From: Dyella subtropica
GTDB taxonomy: Bacteria; Pseudomonadota; Gammaproteobacteria; Xanthomonadales; Rhodanobacteraceae
Length of the DNA: 64,000 nt
Assembly: GCF_026283965.1 (NCBI RefSeq)
Contig: NZ_JAPDPD010000001.1
Span: 186,001-250,000 of the forward strand
Direction of reading: 5' to 3'
Made by a program: the position numbers and the translations under genes
Shown here: positions 9,647-20,357 of the stretch, piece by piece
How the letters are laid out: each line of letters starts with the position of its first letter
How positions within the stretch are numbered: position 1 is the first letter of the stretch
Notes under the pieces: model-generated
What the model saw: the letters and a program-made list of their open reading frames with translations, nothing else
Told to the model about the DNA's origin: nothing
Databases searched by the model: none

Positions 9647-9721
9647 TGGTGGGTGCTGTAGGGATCGAACCTACGACCCTCGCCTTGTAAGGGCGACGCT
9701 CTACCGCTGAGCTAAGCACCC
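9647..9721 (-). tRNA. tRNA-Val (TAC)
   Basis: The minus-strand gene begins GGGTGCTTAGCTCAGC and ends AGCACCC-A-CCA. The anticodon loop CTTACAA gives TAC. It lies nine bases upstream of tRNA-Asp and close behind hupB, so it may be cotranscribed with one or both. Confidence 0.95.
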
Positions 9722-9741
9722 AAAACCAAGCGTAGAGCCGC

Positions 9742-10014
9742 TTAGTTTAGGGCATCCTTCAAGGTCTTGCCAGCCTTAAAAGCCGGAACCTTCGAAGCCT
9801 TGATCTTGATCGTCTCGTTGGTGCGCGGATTGCGGCCGGTACGAGCAGCGCGCTTGCGCACGGTGAAGGTGCCAAAGCCCACCACCGACACATCGTCACC
9901 CTTCTTCAGCGCCTTCTGCACGGTCTCGAAGAAAGCCTCGAGCGCGCGGCCAGCGTCAGCCTTGGTGAGTTCGGCCTTCTCGGCAATGGCATTGATCAGA
10001 TCGGTTTTATTCAT
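9742..10014 (-). CDS. hupB: DNA-binding protein HU-beta
   Basis: Nucleoid protein that bends DNA. It is 90 residues with the classic start [22 protein letters not shown] and the DNA-binding beta arm [24 protein letters not shown], including the intercalating proline region. A GGGAG ribosome site precedes the ATG. It follows lon on the same strand with its own upstream region, as in most gammaproteobacteria. Confidence 0.96.
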   Translation of the reverse strand: MNKTDLINAIAEKAELTKADAGRALEAFFETVQKALKKGDDVSVVGFGTFTVRKRAARTGRNPRTNETIKIKASKVPAFKAGKTLKDALN

Positions 10015-10293
10015 TGAGACACTCCCTTAAACGATTATGCGGCCCGCGTGGTCAGTCTGGGACGAGACGACGCCGACTTGGATGATTGGCTACCGATAGG
10101 CGGCGCCCCGCGACCCCGCATCGCTGCGCTTCCAACATCGCGCGAGGATTGCGGTGCCGCCTTTATACCAGTGCCCTATGGGGTCCGCAATACAAGCAAT
10201 ACCAAGGCTTTCAGGGTATTCGAAGGTTTCGAAACAGCACTTGCGTTACGCGATATGAAGCACTACGCAGCGCGTGCTTGGATACGATCCAAA
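10015..10293. other. hupB upstream region
   Basis: About 280 bases between hupB and the lon terminator hold no supported gene. The short open frames here lack ribosome sites and family features. The region must carry the hupB promoter, but I cannot place it with confidence. Confidence 0.5.
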
Positions 10294-10326
10294 TGAAAAA
10301 AGTGGCATGCCGACACGGCATGCCAC
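10294..10326 (-). terminator. rho-independent terminator of lon
   Basis: A perfect 11-bp stem, GTGGCATGCCG / CGGCATGCCAC with a three-base loop, is followed on the minus strand by a run of T (the AAAAAA at 10296-10301). It is about 40 bases beyond the lon stop. Confidence 0.88.
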
Positions 10327-10368
10327 CCTTGATTGGACCCGCTTGATTAGAGCCGCCTCGAGATCGAA

Positions 10369-12873
10369 TCAGTGAGGCCGCGCGGGGGCCTCGTCGGACG
10401 ACTCTTCCTCGATCGGAGCATCAACGCCCTTCGTCGCCTCACCCTCCTTCACCTGCAAGGGCTGCAGCGGACGCTCGAGTGCAATGTCCAGCACCTCATC
10501 GATCCAGCGCACCGGGTGAATGTCCAGCGAACCGGTGATATTGGCCGGGATGTCCGCCAAATCCTTCTTGTTGTCTTCCGGGATGATCACCGTGGTGATG
10601 CCGCCACGATGCGCCGCGAGCAGCTTCTCCTTGAGACCACCGATCGGCAGCACGCGACCGCGCAACGTTATCTCGCCGGTCATCGCCACCTCGGATCGCA
10701 CTGGCACCTTGGTCAGAGCCGACACCAGCGCCGTACACATGGCGATGCCTGCACTTGGGCCATCTTTCGGCGTGGCACCTTCCGGCACATGGACATGCAG
10801 GTCGAGCTTCTGGTGGAAGTCGGGGTCGATACCTAGACGTTCGGCACGGGCACGGACCACCGACAGTGCAGCCTGGATCGACTCCTTCATCACATCGCCC
10901 AGCTGACCGGTGTTCACCAGTCGCCCCTTGCCCGCCACCACCGAGGCCTCGATGCTGAGCAAGTCGCCGCCGACCTGGGTCCAAGCCAGACCGGTCACCA
11001 GGCCCACTTCATTCTGAAGCTCTTTACGTCCGAAATCGAAGCGGCGAACCCCAAGGTAATGCTCGAGGTTGGACGAATCGATCTTGGCATGCAGGGGCGA
11101 AGACTTGATCTTGGATTTGGCCGTCTTTACGGCCGAAGCCTTGGCCTTGCTTTTCTTCACCTCGCCGAGGGTCAGCTCCTTCACTACCTTGCGGCAGATC
11201 TTGGACAACTCACGCTCCAGATTGCGCACGCCGGATTCGCGCGTGTAATAGCGCACGATGTCGCGTACGGCATCCTCTGACACACTCAACTCTTCCGGCT
11301 TCAGGCCATTGGCCTTGAGCTGCTTGGACAGCAGGTATTTCTGCGCGATCGCCAGCTTCTCATCCTCGGTGTAACCCGGGATGCGAATGACCTCCATGCG
11401 ATCCAGCAGCGGACCTGGAATGTTGAGCGAGTTGGCGGTGGCGATCCACATCACCTCGGACAGGTCAAAATCGACCTCCAGGTAGTGATCGTTGAACGCG
11501 TGATTCTGTTCGGGGTCCAGCACTTCCAGCAGCGCTGAAGACGGATCGCCACGGAAATCCATCGACATCTTGTCGATCTCGTCCAGCACGAACAGCGGGT
11601 TCTTGGTCCCGATCTTGTTCATGTTCTGCACGATCCGGCCTGGCATCGAACCAATATAGGTGCGGCGATGGCCACGAATCTCGGCCTCGTCCCGCACACC
11701 GCCCAGGCTCATGCGCACAAATTTGCGGTTGGTCGTCTTGGCGATCGACTGCCCCAGCGAGGTCTTGCCCACGCCAGGCGGACCAACCAAGCAAAGGATG
11801 GGACCCTTCATGGTGTTCACGCGTTGCTGCACGGCCAGGTATTCAAGGATGCGCTCCTTGACCTTTTCCAGGCCGAAATGATCGGCATCGAGCACTTCCT
11901 GGGCCATCTGCAGATCCTTGCGGACCTTGCTGCGCTTCTTCCAGGGCACGCCCACCAGCCAGTCAAGGTAGTTGCGCACCACCGTGGCTTCGGCCGACAT
12001 CGGCGACATCTGGCGCAGCTTGCTGAATTCCTGGCGTGCCTTGGCGAGCACGGCCTTGGGCATCCCGGCCGATTCGATCTTCTTCTGCAGCTCCTCGATT
12101 TCGTTCGGCCCCTCCTCGCCCTCGCCGAGCTCCTTTTGGATGGCCTTCATCTGCTCGTTGAGGTAGTACTCGCGCTGACTCTTTTCCATCTGCGACTTCA
12201 CGCGGCCGCGGATGCGCTTTTCCACCTGCTGCAGATCCATCTCGCCGTCGACCAGGCCGATCAGCAATTCAAGACGCTGCCCCACATCGGCCGTTTCCAG
12301 CACTTTCTGCTTATCGGCCATGCGCACGGAAAGGTGCGCGGCGATGGAATCTGCCACACGGGATGGGTCGTCGATGCCAGACAGGGTGGCGAGCACCTCC
12401 GGCGGCAACTTGCGGCTCTGCTTCACCAGCTGCTCGAACAGCGAGATCAGCGTGCGCGAGACCACATCGAGCTCTCGTTCCTTGGTGCTGTACACGGGCT
12501 CGATGATGCGGGACGTGGCCATTAGCATGCCGCCGTCTTCCTGGTACTTCTCCACGGAAACGCGCGCCTGCCCTTCCACCAGCACCTTCACCGTGCCATC
12601 GGGGAGTTTCAGCAGTTGCAATACGCCCGCCAGCGTGCCGATTTCATGCAGATCGGCCACCGCGGGATCGTCGATATCCGGACTTTTCTGCGCCACCAGC
12701 AGAATCTGGCGCTCGCCTTCCATGGCGCGCTCAAGCGCGCGCATCGACTTGTCACGGCCAACGAAGAGCGGGATGACCATGTGGGGATAAACCACCACGT
12801 CGCGCAGCGGAAGTACCGGCAGGGCTTCCAGCACGGCGCCCGTGGCAACGGGAAGGGGGGCATTTTTTGCCAT
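10369..12873 (-). CDS. lon: ATP-dependent protease La
   Basis: Hexameric cytoplasmic AAA+ protease that degrades misfolded and regulatory proteins. The LON substrate domain begins near residue 15 ([15 protein letters not shown]). The Walker A motif is [17 protein letters not shown], and Walker B is in [11 protein letters not shown]. The serine of the Ser-Lys catalytic pair is in [10 protein letters not shown], with the lysine in [10 protein letters not shown]. At 834 residues it is slightly longer than E. coli Lon because of an acidic C-terminal tail ([13 protein letters not shown]). The order tig-clpP-clpX-lon-hupB is conserved. No obvious heat-shock promoter was found by eye. Confidence 0.97.
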   Translation of the reverse strand: MAKNAPLPVATGAVLEALPVLPLRDVVVYPHMVIPLFVGRDKSMRALERAMEGERQILLVAQKSPDIDDPAVADLHEIGTLAGVLQLLKLPDGTVKVLVEGQARVSVEKYQEDGGMLMATSRIIEPVYSTKERELDVVSRTLISLFEQLVKQSRKLPPEVLATLSGIDDPSRVADSIAAHLSVRMADKQKVLETADVGQRLELLIGLVDGEMDLQQVEKRIRGRVKSQMEKSQREYYLNEQMKAIQKELGEGEEGPNEIEELQKKIESAGMPKAVLAKARQEFSKLRQMSPMSAEATVVRNYLDWLVGVPWKKRSKVRKDLQMAQEVLDADHFGLEKVKERILEYLAVQQRVNTMKGPILCLVGPPGVGKTSLGQSIAKTTNRKFVRMSLGGVRDEAEIRGHRRTYIGSMPGRIVQNMNKIGTKNPLFVLDEIDKMSMDFRGDPSSALLEVLDPEQNHAFNDHYLEVDFDLSEVMWIATANSLNIPGPLLDRMEVIRIPGYTEDEKLAIAQKYLLSKQLKANGLKPEELSVSEDAVRDIVRYYTRESGVRNLERELSKICRKVVKELTLGEVKKSKAKASAVKTAKSKIKSSPLHAKIDSSNLEHYLGVRRFDFGRKELQNEVGLVTGLAWTQVGGDLLSIEASVVAGKGRLVNTGQLGDVMKESIQAALSVVRARAERLGIDPDFHQKLDLHVHVPEGATPKDGPSAGIAMCTALVSALTKVPVRSEVAMTGEITLRGRVLPIGGLKEKLLAAHRGGITTVIIPEDNKKDLADIPANITGSLDIHPVRWIDEVLDIALERPLQPLQVKEGEATKGVDAPIEEESSDEAPARPH

Positions 12874-12980
12874 CTAAAAGGTCCCTCGGGGGAGTAATGC
12901 GACTACGCCCCGACACTGCGCCGGAGGCATCTTTCCGTCAAGTGGAGGTTGTCGACCGCCCAGTCAAGCCCAGGCGGGGC

Positions 12981-13022
12981 AACGAAAAGAAAAACGGCCC
13001 CGACGAATACGCCGGAGCCGTT
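12981..13022 (-). terminator. terminator of clpX
   Basis: A minus-strand 13-bp stem with two G-T pairs (12993-13005 with 13010-13022) is followed by a T-rich tract read from AAAAGAAAA. It separates clpX from lon. Confidence 0.75.
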
Positions 13023-13043
13023 CCATTCACGCGGGAGATAGGA

Positions 13044-14336
13044 TCAAGCGGCGTCGCCGCCCTCGCCCGCCACGCGTTGCTGCAGATTGCCGCGGTAGAT
13101 CAGGTAGGGCTCGGCCTGGCCATTGATCACTGCGTCATCCACGACCACCTTGCTCACGTGCTCCAGCGAGGGTAGCTCGTACATGGTGTCCAGCAACACC
13201 TGCTCGAGGATGGTGCGCAGGCCGCGGGCGCCGGTCTTGCGCTTGAGCGCCTTGCGGGCAATCGCCTGCAGGGCCTCCGGGCGGAATTCCAACTCCACGC
13301 CTTCCATCTCGAACAGCTTCTTGAACTGCTTGGTGACGGCATTCCTCGGCTCGGTGAGGATCTTCACCAAGGCGGGCTCGTCCAGCTCGTCCAGGGTGGC
13401 GACCACCGGCAAACGGCCGACAAACTCCGGAATCAGGCCAAAGCGCACCAGATCCGCCGGCTCCACCTCCGCCAGCACCTTGCCCAGATTCTCCGTACGC
13501 TCCTTACTGCGAACTTCAGCCGAGAAGCCAATGCCCGTGGTCTCGGAGCGCTGTTGGATCACCTTCTCCAGGCCGGCAAATGCGCCACCGCAGATGAACA
13601 AGATGTTCTTGGTGTCGACCTGCAGGAATTCCTGCTGCGGATGCTTGCGACCGCCCTGCGGCGGCACCGAGGCCAGTGTGCCCTCGATCAACTTCAGCAG
13701 TGCCTGCTGCACGCCTTCGCCGGACACGTCGCGGGTGATCGACGGGTTCTCGCTCTTGCGCGAGATCTTGTCGATTTCGTCGATGTAGACGATGCCCGAC
13801 TGCGCCTTGTCGACGTCGTAGTCACACTTCTGCAGCAGCTTCTGGATGATGTTCTCGACATCCTCGCCCACGTAACCGGCTTCGGTCAGCGTGGTGGCAT
13901 CGGCAATGGTGAACGGCACATTGAGCAAGCGCGCCAGCGTTTCGGCCAGCAACGTCTTGCCCGAACCGGTCGGGCCGATCAGGAGGATATTGGACTTGCC
14001 CAGCTCGACGTCGTCGCTCTTCTGGCGAGACTCCATGCGCTTGTAGTGGTTGTACACCGCCACGGCCAGCGCTTTCTTGGCGCGGGTCTGGCCGACCACG
14101 TACTGGTCGAGCGTCTCCATGATCTCGCGCGGCTTGGGCAGTTGGCTGCGCCCGGAGGCGGCCTTCTCTTCCAGCTCTTCGCGGATGATGTCGTTGCAAA
14201 GCTCTACGCATTCGTCGCAGATGAACACGGACGGACCCGCGATCAGCTTGCGCACTTCGTGCTGGCTCTTGCCGCAGAAGGAGCAGTAGAGAATCTTGCC
14301 GCTGTCGTTGGAACGGCCCTGCCGCTCGTCAGTCAT
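13044..14336 (-). CDS. clpX: ATP-dependent Clp protease ATPase subunit ClpX
   Basis: AAA+ unfoldase that feeds substrates to ClpP. The N-terminal zinc-binding domain shows two Cys pairs (YCSFCGKSQ and [10 protein letters not shown]), which bind adaptors. The Walker A motif [15 protein letters not shown] is at about residues 120-134, and the pore loop GYVGEDVEN follows. [10 protein letters not shown] is Walker B, and the IGF-type ClpP-contact loop lies in [10 protein letters not shown]. It is 430 residues, full length, and is downstream of clpP with a 104-base gap. Confidence 0.97.
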   Translation of the reverse strand: MTDERQGRSNDSGKILYCSFCGKSQHEVRKLIAGPSVFICDECVELCNDIIREELEEKAASGRSQLPKPREIMETLDQYVVGQTRAKKALAVAVYNHYKRMESRQKSDDVELGKSNILLIGPTGSGKTLLAETLARLLNVPFTIADATTLTEAGYVGEDVENIIQKLLQKCDYDVDKAQSGIVYIDEIDKISRKSENPSITRDVSGEGVQQALLKLIEGTLASVPPQGGRKHPQQEFLQVDTKNILFICGGAFAGLEKVIQQRSETTGIGFSAEVRSKERTENLGKVLAEVEPADLVRFGLIPEFVGRLPVVATLDELDEPALVKILTEPRNAVTKQFKKLFEMEGVELEFRPEALQAIARKALKRKTGARGLRTILEQVLLDTMYELPSLEHVSKVVVDDAVINGQAEPYLIYRGNLQQRVAGEGGDAA

Positions 14337-14440
14337 GCTTTAACCCTGCTGTAAATCGGTTGCGAGTCGAGAATAGCACAGGGTTCCGCGTCCGATTCCA
14401 GACGCAGAACCCGGCTTTCAAGCTCTATAACGGCCGCAAA

Positions 14441-15070
14441 TCAGGCCGACTTGACCGTCTCGCCGGCGCGCCGGTCGAGGACCGAGTCGATCAGACCGTA
14501 CTCGCGGGCGGCCTCGGCACTCATAAAACGGTCGCGTTCCATGTCCCGCTCGATCTTGTCCAGCGGTTGGCCGGTATGTTGCACATAGATGTCGTTCAGG
14601 CGGCGACGCAGGTACAGAATTTCCTGCGCCTGGATCTCGATGTCGGTCGCCTGACCACGGGCACCGCCCGACGGCTGATGGATCATCACGCGCGAATTGG
14701 GCAGCGAGTACCGCTTGCCCTTGGCGCCAGCCATCAGCAACAACGAGGCCGCACTGCAGGCCTGGCCGATGCACATGGTGCTGACGTCGGGCTTGACGAA
14801 CTGCATGGTGTCGTAGATCGCCAGCCCGGCGGTGACGGCACCGCCAGGGCTGTTGATGTACAGATGGATGTCCTTGTCCGGATTCTCGGATTCAAGGAAC
14901 AGCATCTGCGCGACCAGCAGGTTGGCAACCTGATCGTTGACCTCGCCGACGAGGAAGATCACACGCTCCTTCAGCAGGCGCGAGTAGATGTCGTACGAGC
15001 GCTCGCCGCGAGCGGTCTGCTCGACAACGATGGGTACCAGGTTGAGGTTCTGGATTGGATCCATGGCCAT
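14441..15070 (-). CDS. clpP: ATP-dependent Clp protease proteolytic subunit
   Basis: Tetradecameric serine peptidase that partners ClpX (and ClpA). The catalytic serine is in [11 protein letters not shown] and the histidine in [11 protein letters not shown]; the aspartate follows in the C-terminal third. A short propeptide-like start precedes [23 protein letters not shown]. Length 209 is standard. It lies 40 bases after tig, so tig, clpP and clpX probably form one operon. Confidence 0.97.
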   Translation of the reverse strand: MAMDPIQNLNLVPIVVEQTARGERSYDIYSRLLKERVIFLVGEVNDQVANLLVAQMLFLESENPDKDIHLYINSPGGAVTAGLAIYDTMQFVKPDVSTMCIGQACSAASLLLMAGAKGKRYSLPNSRVMIHQPSGGARGQATDIEIQAQEILYLRRRLNDIYVQHTGQPLDKIERDMERDRFMSAEAAREYGLIDSVLDRRAGETVKSA

Positions 15071-15110
15071 GCTTGTCGCTCTCCGGTTGATGGGCCTGAT
15101 CTTATAGGGC

Positions 15111-16403
15111 TCAGGCGCTGACCGGGCGCATCACGTCGTCGAAGCTCAGGTTCTCGTCGGTGGTCTTGGCGTGTTCCGCCACCCACACGGCCACCTGGTC
15201 TTCCATCACGCGGTTCTGCAGCCCGGACATCAGTTGGGGGTCGCCGTTGTAGAGTTCAATGACCTTTTCCGGCTCCTCGTAGGTCGAGGCGATCGCCGCT
15301 AGCTGTTCGGCGACGCGGGTGCGGTCCAGCTTCAACTCCTGCTTGCGGGCGATCTCACCCATCAGCAGGCCGGCAATGACGCGCTTGCGGGCGACCGGCG
15401 TAGCCGCTTCGATCAGCTGCGGCGGCGGCTGCTGGCCACGCGGCACGCTGCCGGCGGCGAGGTTCTGGGCCTCCGACTGCACCATCACATTCGGCACGTC
15501 CAGCGACGGATGGGCGTCGGCCAGCTTCTCGGCCACTTCGGACTTCAGACGCGCCATCAGCGTGGCCTTCAATTCGCGCTCGAGGTTGGCGCGCACTTCC
15601 TTGCGGAAGTTTTCCAGGTTGCCGTCGGTGATGCCGAACAGCTTGGCGAACTCGCCGTCGACGGCGGGGAGCTTAGGCTCCTGCACCTTCACGATCTTGA
15701 AGCTGACCTTGGCGTTCTGGCCGGCCAGCTTGTCGTTGCGGAAATCCGCCGGGAAGACGATCTCGCTTTCGAAGGTCTCGTCGGTCTTGCGACCCGTCAG
15801 CGCCTCGTCCAGCGCCTTGAACAGAGTGCCCGAGCCCAGCACGCTACCGGCGCGCTCCAGACCTTCGGTCGGGAAGCGGTAATCACCGGCTTCGGCCGAG
15901 TACTCGAACATCACAAAGTCGCCCTCAGCGGAAGCGCGCTCCACCGGGTCGAAGCTACGGCGCTGGGCGCGCAGGGTCTCGATCATCTTTTCGATATCGG
16001 CGTCGGTCACTTCCGCCACCGGGCGCTTGATATCCAACGCGGCCACGTCGACGTCCGGGAACTCCGGCATGATCTCGAAGGTAGCGGTATAGGTGATTTC
16101 GCCGTTTTCCGGACGACCGGTGGTATCCACTGCCGGATTGGCGATCGGGCGCAGCTTCTCCTGCTCCACCGCCTCGCGCAGCGTGGTGCCGATGAGGTCG
16201 GACAACACCTCGCCACGGACCTGCGCGCCAAAACGCTGCTGGATCACCGTGGTGGGCACCTTGCCCGGACGGAAGCCTTTCAGGCGCACCGTGCGGCCCA
16301 TTTCCGCGATACGCGCAGTCACCTGCGTCTCGAAGCGCTCTGCGGGGAATTTCACCGTGAGCTTGCGCTCGAGCTTGCCGACGTTTTCAACCGAAACCTG
16401 CAT
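15111..16403 (-). CDS. tig: trigger factor
   Basis: Ribosome-bound chaperone and prolyl isomerase. The ribosome-docking signature is in [20 protein letters not shown], followed by the FKBP-type PPIase domain (about 160-245) and the C-terminal chaperone arms. The ATG at 16403 is chosen because CCAGGAGA lies just upstream and the N-terminus [15 protein letters not shown] matches the family; the frame remains open for 24 codons before it. It is 430 residues and is the first gene of the tig-clpP-clpX group. Confidence 0.96.
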   Translation of the reverse strand: MQVSVENVGKLERKLTVKFPAERFETQVTARIAEMGRTVRLKGFRPGKVPTTVIQQRFGAQVRGEVLSDLIGTTLREAVEQEKLRPIANPAVDTTGRPENGEITYTATFEIMPEFPDVDVAALDIKRPVAEVTDADIEKMIETLRAQRRSFDPVERASAEGDFVMFEYSAEAGDYRFPTEGLERAGSVLGSGTLFKALDEALTGRKTDETFESEIVFPADFRNDKLAGQNAKVSFKIVKVQEPKLPAVDGEFAKLFGITDGNLENFRKEVRANLERELKATLMARLKSEVAEKLADAHPSLDVPNVMVQSEAQNLAAGSVPRGQQPPPQLIEAATPVARKRVIAGLLMGEIARKQELKLDRTRVAEQLAAIASTYEEPEKVIELYNGDPQLMSGLQNRVMEDQVAVWVAEHAKTTDENLSFDDVMRPVSA

Positions 16404-16480
16404 GACGTCTCCTGGAGTACCTGAAAGTGCGCCCGTCACAGGCGCTCGGCGGCCCCCGGCCGCCTGCAAAAACAAAGGGA

Positions 16481-16565
<85 letters not shown>

Positions 16566-16804
16566 ATCAGCGCAACCGTGAGGAGATGCCCACAAGCCAC
16601 GGATTTCAAAGAAGATTGTCGCGAACAAAAAGCCCGCAAGCCACTCCCGCCCCGTATCCGAGCACCTCGCCCTAAGTCGATGATTCCCTTACACGAAAGC
16701 GGGCCATTTTACGGTTGCGCATGGCGGCAACACAAGGGAATCCGCGGAGCGCACCGCCGTCAAGCGAAGACATTGAATGTAGAGTGTTTCCGAGCGGCGG
16801 CAAT

Positions 16805-18757
16805 CTAAAGCTCACGCAAAACGCGAAACCCGACACGGCCGCTACGCACGCCACCCTCTGCCCCCTGGCGATAGGCGGAACGCACCTGCTCCGGCGAACT
16901 GCCCCAGGAACCGCCGCGCACGACGCGCACCGAACAACCCGGATTGACCCAGGCACTGCCATCCAGCGGCGCGCGAATGTAGTTGTCGTGCCAGCAGTCC
17001 TGGACCCAAGCGGACACATTGCCGTTGATGTCGTACAAACCATACGGATTCGCCTCGAAGCTCATCACCGGCGCCGGCCCCCAATAACCGTCCCGATAAT
17101 TGGCGAACGCGTTGCTCCAGCGCCGCCCGCTCTGCGAGCGGTCCCCGCTGCCGGTGAGGTTCTCCACCTTGCGGGTCGGCGTGCCATTGCCCCACCAGTA
17201 GCGGGTGGTCGTGCCCCCGCGCAAGGCGTATTCGAACTCCGCCTCGCTGGGCAGGCGATAACGCTTGCCGGTGCGCTGACTGAGCCAGTCGGCATAAGCC
17301 TTGGCGTCGTTCCACGACACGTTGACCACCGGTAGTTTGTCTTCGCTCGTCGAGCGGCCGGCGTAATCGCTCTGCCAACTGGCTTCAGGATCGTCGCGCA
17401 TGGCGCCACTGCGCTCGTCGTAGACGCTGGCGCCGCCCAGTTTGATCGAATCTGGCTGATAACCGCTGGCGCGAACGAAGTCGCGAAACTGCCCGATGGT
17501 GATATCGGCGCGCGACATGGCAAATCCCTTGGCGATCGTCACCTGATGCTGCGGCATCTCAGCGTCGTTGCGCCCCGGCTCGTCGTCGGGCGCGCCCATG
17601 GTAAAGCTGCCCGTAGGGATCACCACCATGGCCGGCGTCTGCCCCGGCAGATCAACGTAACGGTCGTTGAAGACCTGGCCGGGCTTATAGCTCGAATAAA
17701 GCCTCGCGTTGGTCAGGCGCTCCTGAAAATCGCTGAGGCCCGGAACATCCTCGCTGATGTCCTTGGCCTGCCCCGCCAACTGTTGAGCCAACGCCAGATT
17801 GCCCGCATCGAGCGCAGAGCGCGCCTGCGCCAATACGCCCGTGGCTTTTTGATGACGGATGCCATCGACACGGCCCTGCACGTCCTGCAACGGCTGCGAG
17901 CCCGGGAGAATGGTGCCGGCCTCCGTCAACGCGTCGCTCGCACCCTTGAAATCATTCTGCGCCACGGCGGCCAACGCGCGATCAAGCACCGCGCGCTGCA
18001 CCTGGGAAATGCCCTGACCAGCTATCGCGTTATCGGCGTCAAGTTGCTGCACCTGCCGATACAACTCCAGCGCATTCCCGCCCTTGGGTTGATCGACCTT
18101 GCCTTGCTGCAGCAGGTTTGCCGCCTTGGCCAGCATCGGACGCACCTGGGCCAGTGTTTTCATCTTGGTTTCCAGCTGAGCTACTTCCTCCTGGCTACCG
18201 GGCAGGGGCTTGAGTTCATTGAGCAACTCCATGGCCGCATCGGCATCGCCCACAGCAATGTCCTGGCCAATCTCGGCCACCAGTCGCGCACGCACCTCAT
18301 ACATGCCTTGCGCAGCGCGTCGGCTATCCGGCTTCAGTTGGAGCGCCTCGGTGTAGAGCGCAGCCGCACCCTCCTTATCGCCTACGAGTTGGCCGCCGCG
18401 CAGCGCCTTGCCGGCTCGATCAAGCAGTGCTTCCACTTCAGGCGTATCAGCGCTCAGTTGCTCAGGCAGATGCGTATTCTTGTTGCCGGTGCGGGCCACG
18501 ATCACATCGGTCGGCGCCAACGTAAGCGGCGGACCCGCGTCGACCTCGGCTTGCGAGGAAAGCGGTGCCGGTAGGCGCGCGCCACTCGATGCGGCCGACA
18601 CCGGCCCCAGATTCATACCGCGCTGGGTAGACACCCGGGTCGGATCGACATGAAACACGCGCGGAAAGAAGTGATAGACCAGCGCCATGCTGAGCACGAT
18701 CACGCCAACCGCCCCGCCCATGGTGCGCTGACGTCGTACGGTTTCCTTGCTTGGCAT
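16805..18757 (-). CDS. membrane-anchored protein with FGE-like (sulfatase-modifying factor) domain
   Basis: A 650-residue protein with one N-terminal membrane helix (about residues 13-31), a long Ala/Gln-rich helical middle that looks TPR-like (about 110-360), and a C-terminal formylglycine-generating-enzyme fold (MVVIPTGSFTMGAPDDE onward, then NVSWNDAKAYADWLS, RLPSEAEFEYALRGG and YDINGNVSAWVQDCW). The two catalytic cysteines of true FGE are absent: the matching stretch reads RGGSWGSSPEQVRSAYR. It is therefore probably a binding or non-sulfatase enzyme of this fold (compare PvdO or Pkn1-type proteins). It is monocistronic and divergent from rnd. Function unknown. Confidence 0.75.
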   Translation of the reverse strand: MPSKETVRRQRTMGGAVGVIVLSMALVYHFFPRVFHVDPTRVSTQRGMNLGPVSAASSGARLPAPLSSQAEVDAGPPLTLAPTDVIVARTGNKNTHLPEQLSADTPEVEALLDRAGKALRGGQLVGDKEGAAALYTEALQLKPDSRRAAQGMYEVRARLVAEIGQDIAVGDADAAMELLNELKPLPGSQEEVAQLETKMKTLAQVRPMLAKAANLLQQGKVDQPKGGNALELYRQVQQLDADNAIAGQGISQVQRAVLDRALAAVAQNDFKGASDALTEAGTILPGSQPLQDVQGRVDGIRHQKATGVLAQARSALDAGNLALAQQLAGQAKDISEDVPGLSDFQERLTNARLYSSYKPGQVFNDRYVDLPGQTPAMVVIPTGSFTMGAPDDEPGRNDAEMPQHQVTIAKGFAMSRADITIGQFRDFVRASGYQPDSIKLGGASVYDERSGAMRDDPEASWQSDYAGRSTSEDKLPVVNVSWNDAKAYADWLSQRTGKRYRLPSEAEFEYALRGGTTTRYWWGNGTPTRKVENLTGSGDRSQSGRRWSNAFANYRDGYWGPAPVMSFEANPYGLYDINGNVSAWVQDCWHDNYIRAPLDGSAWVNPGCSVRVVRGGSWGSSPEQVRSAYRQGAEGGVRSGRVGFRVLREL

Positions 18758-18865
18758 GGTTGGGCGTCCTTGGGCGGCCTGCTATGGTGCTCCGCTAAAC
18801 ATAGGCACAAACCCCTGACAGGACAATGAGCGACATCACCTGACAGGCATCCCAAGGAAGCTTGA

Positions 18866-19981
18866 ATGCAACTCCCCCCCACACCGGCGGCGGACTGGAT
18901 CACCAGCCGCGATGCACTCGAGCAGTGGCTCACTGCACTGCCCGCCGATGCTGCGCTCGATCTCGATACCGAGTTCATGCGCCGAAACACCTTCTATCCA
19001 CAACTGGCCCTACTCCAACTCGGCTGGCACGAGCGCTACGCGCTGGTCGATCCACTCGCGTTCGAAATTGGCGACGCCTTGCGCCCGCTGCTCGGCCAGA
19101 GCGACGCCATCACCGTGATGCATAGCGCCAGCGAAGATCTCGAAGCGCTCGCCCCCCTGCTGCCGGGCGGCCCGCGCCAGCTGTTCGACACGCAGATCGC
19201 CGCCGCTTTCGTCGGCATGGGCCTGGGCATCAGCTATCGCGCCCTGGTTGCCGAACTGGTCGGTACCGAACTCGACAAGGGCGAAACCCGCTCTGATTGG
19301 ATGCAGCGTCCACTCACCGACTCCCAGCGCGCCTACGCCACCCTGGACGTGGTCTACCTCAAGCCAGTGCATGAGCAACTGACCGAGCGCCTGATCCAAC
19401 GCGACCGCACCGCATGGCATGCGGAAGACTGCGAACGCCTCAAGCGACGCTCCTGCTTCCGCGAAGGCGATCCGCAACCGCAGGAAGGCTTCCGCGGCGC
19501 CGCCGACTGGCAACCAGCACAACAAGCACGGCTGCGCCGCATCCTGCTATGGCGCGACCGCGCCGCCCGCCAACTCGACAAGCCGCGACCATGGTTGCTG
19601 GAAGACGCCCTGGTGATGAACCTGGCCCAGCAACCACCGCTCAGCGCATCGGATCTGGAGCAGCGAAGCCGCGGTCAGCGCGCCCTGCGCTCGCCACAGC
19701 GTGCCGAACTACTCGATCTGCTTGCCACGCCGATCACCGACGATGACATCGCCGCCACCACCGCCATCCCCGGCATGCCACAGGGCGACGCCAAGAAAGC
19801 CCTGGCCGCCATGAAAGATCAGGTGGACGCGCTCGCTATCGAACTCGACCTGCCACCCGGCCTGCTATGCCCGCGCAAAGTGCTGGAGGAATACGTCGTC
19901 ACCCAGCGCTGGCCCGAATTCCTCGAAGGCTGGCGTCGCGAGCCACTGCATGGGCGCCTCAACCGACTGTTGCCGGGCTGA
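18866..19981 (+). CDS. rnd: ribonuclease D
   Basis: 3'-5' exoribonuclease that trims tRNA and other stable RNA precursors. DEDDy motifs are present: ALDLDTEFMRRNTFYP, MHSASEDLEAL and YATLDVVYLKPVHEQL. HRDC-type helical domains follow (about 210-290 and beyond). Length 371 is normal. AAGGAAG precedes the ATG. Confidence 0.94.
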   Translation: MQLPPTPAADWITSRDALEQWLTALPADAALDLDTEFMRRNTFYPQLALLQLGWHERYALVDPLAFEIGDALRPLLGQSDAITVMHSASEDLEALAPLLPGGPRQLFDTQIAAAFVGMGLGISYRALVAELVGTELDKGETRSDWMQRPLTDSQRAYATLDVVYLKPVHEQLTERLIQRDRTAWHAEDCERLKRRSCFREGDPQPQEGFRGAADWQPAQQARLRRILLWRDRAARQLDKPRPWLLEDALVMNLAQQPPLSASDLEQRSRGQRALRSPQRAELLDLLATPITDDDIAATTAIPGMPQGDAKKALAAMKDQVDALAIELDLPPGLLCPRKVLEEYVVTQRWPEFLEGWRREPLHGRLNRLLPG

Positions 19982-20044
19982 TTCACGACATAGCCAGGGG
20001 CTTGGCGGATACCGGACCCCGCTGCTAACATTCTCCGCTCGCGT

Positions 20045-20120
20045 GGGGCGGTAGCTCAGCTGGGAGAGCGCTGCGTTCGCAATGCAGAGGTCGGGAGTTC
20101 GATCCTCCTCCGCTCCACCA
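20045..20120 (+). tRNA. tRNA-Ala (CGC)
   Basis: Begins GGGGCGGTAGCTCAGCTGG and ends CCGCTCC-A-CCA. The TTCGCAA anticodon loop gives CGC. All arms pair, with one G-T in the acceptor stem. Confidence 0.95.
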
Positions 20121-20132
20121 CTTCATCCAGCC

Positions 20133-20172
20133 AAAACAGCGCTTCGTGCCTCACGAAGCGCTGTTTTGCTTT
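20133..20172 (+). terminator. terminator of tRNA-Ala
   Basis: A 16-bp perfect stem (20133-20148 with 20152-20167; base AAAACAGCGC) is followed by GCTTTT. The same stem base is used behind tRNA-Thr at 55.47 kb. Confidence 0.88.
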
Positions 20173-20357
20173 TGGGGGATGCTCTCTTCCCTTCGCTCAT
20201 TTCGCAGCGAATATCCACTCAACGACCTCCCGCCGGACAGCCCTGATCAGGCGCCAGCAAACACCCAGCGACAATAACCCCGAGCCGCCTAGACATCGCC
20301 ACGGCGCTGTAACCTGCCCCCCGCACCCTGCAGGCATTCCCGTCGAGGACTGCCTGC

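Noticed and set aside
17546-18574. 342-codon open frame opposite the FGE-like gene
   Set aside because: Shadow of the minus-strand gene, whose helical, Ala/Gln-rich coding gives open antisense frames.
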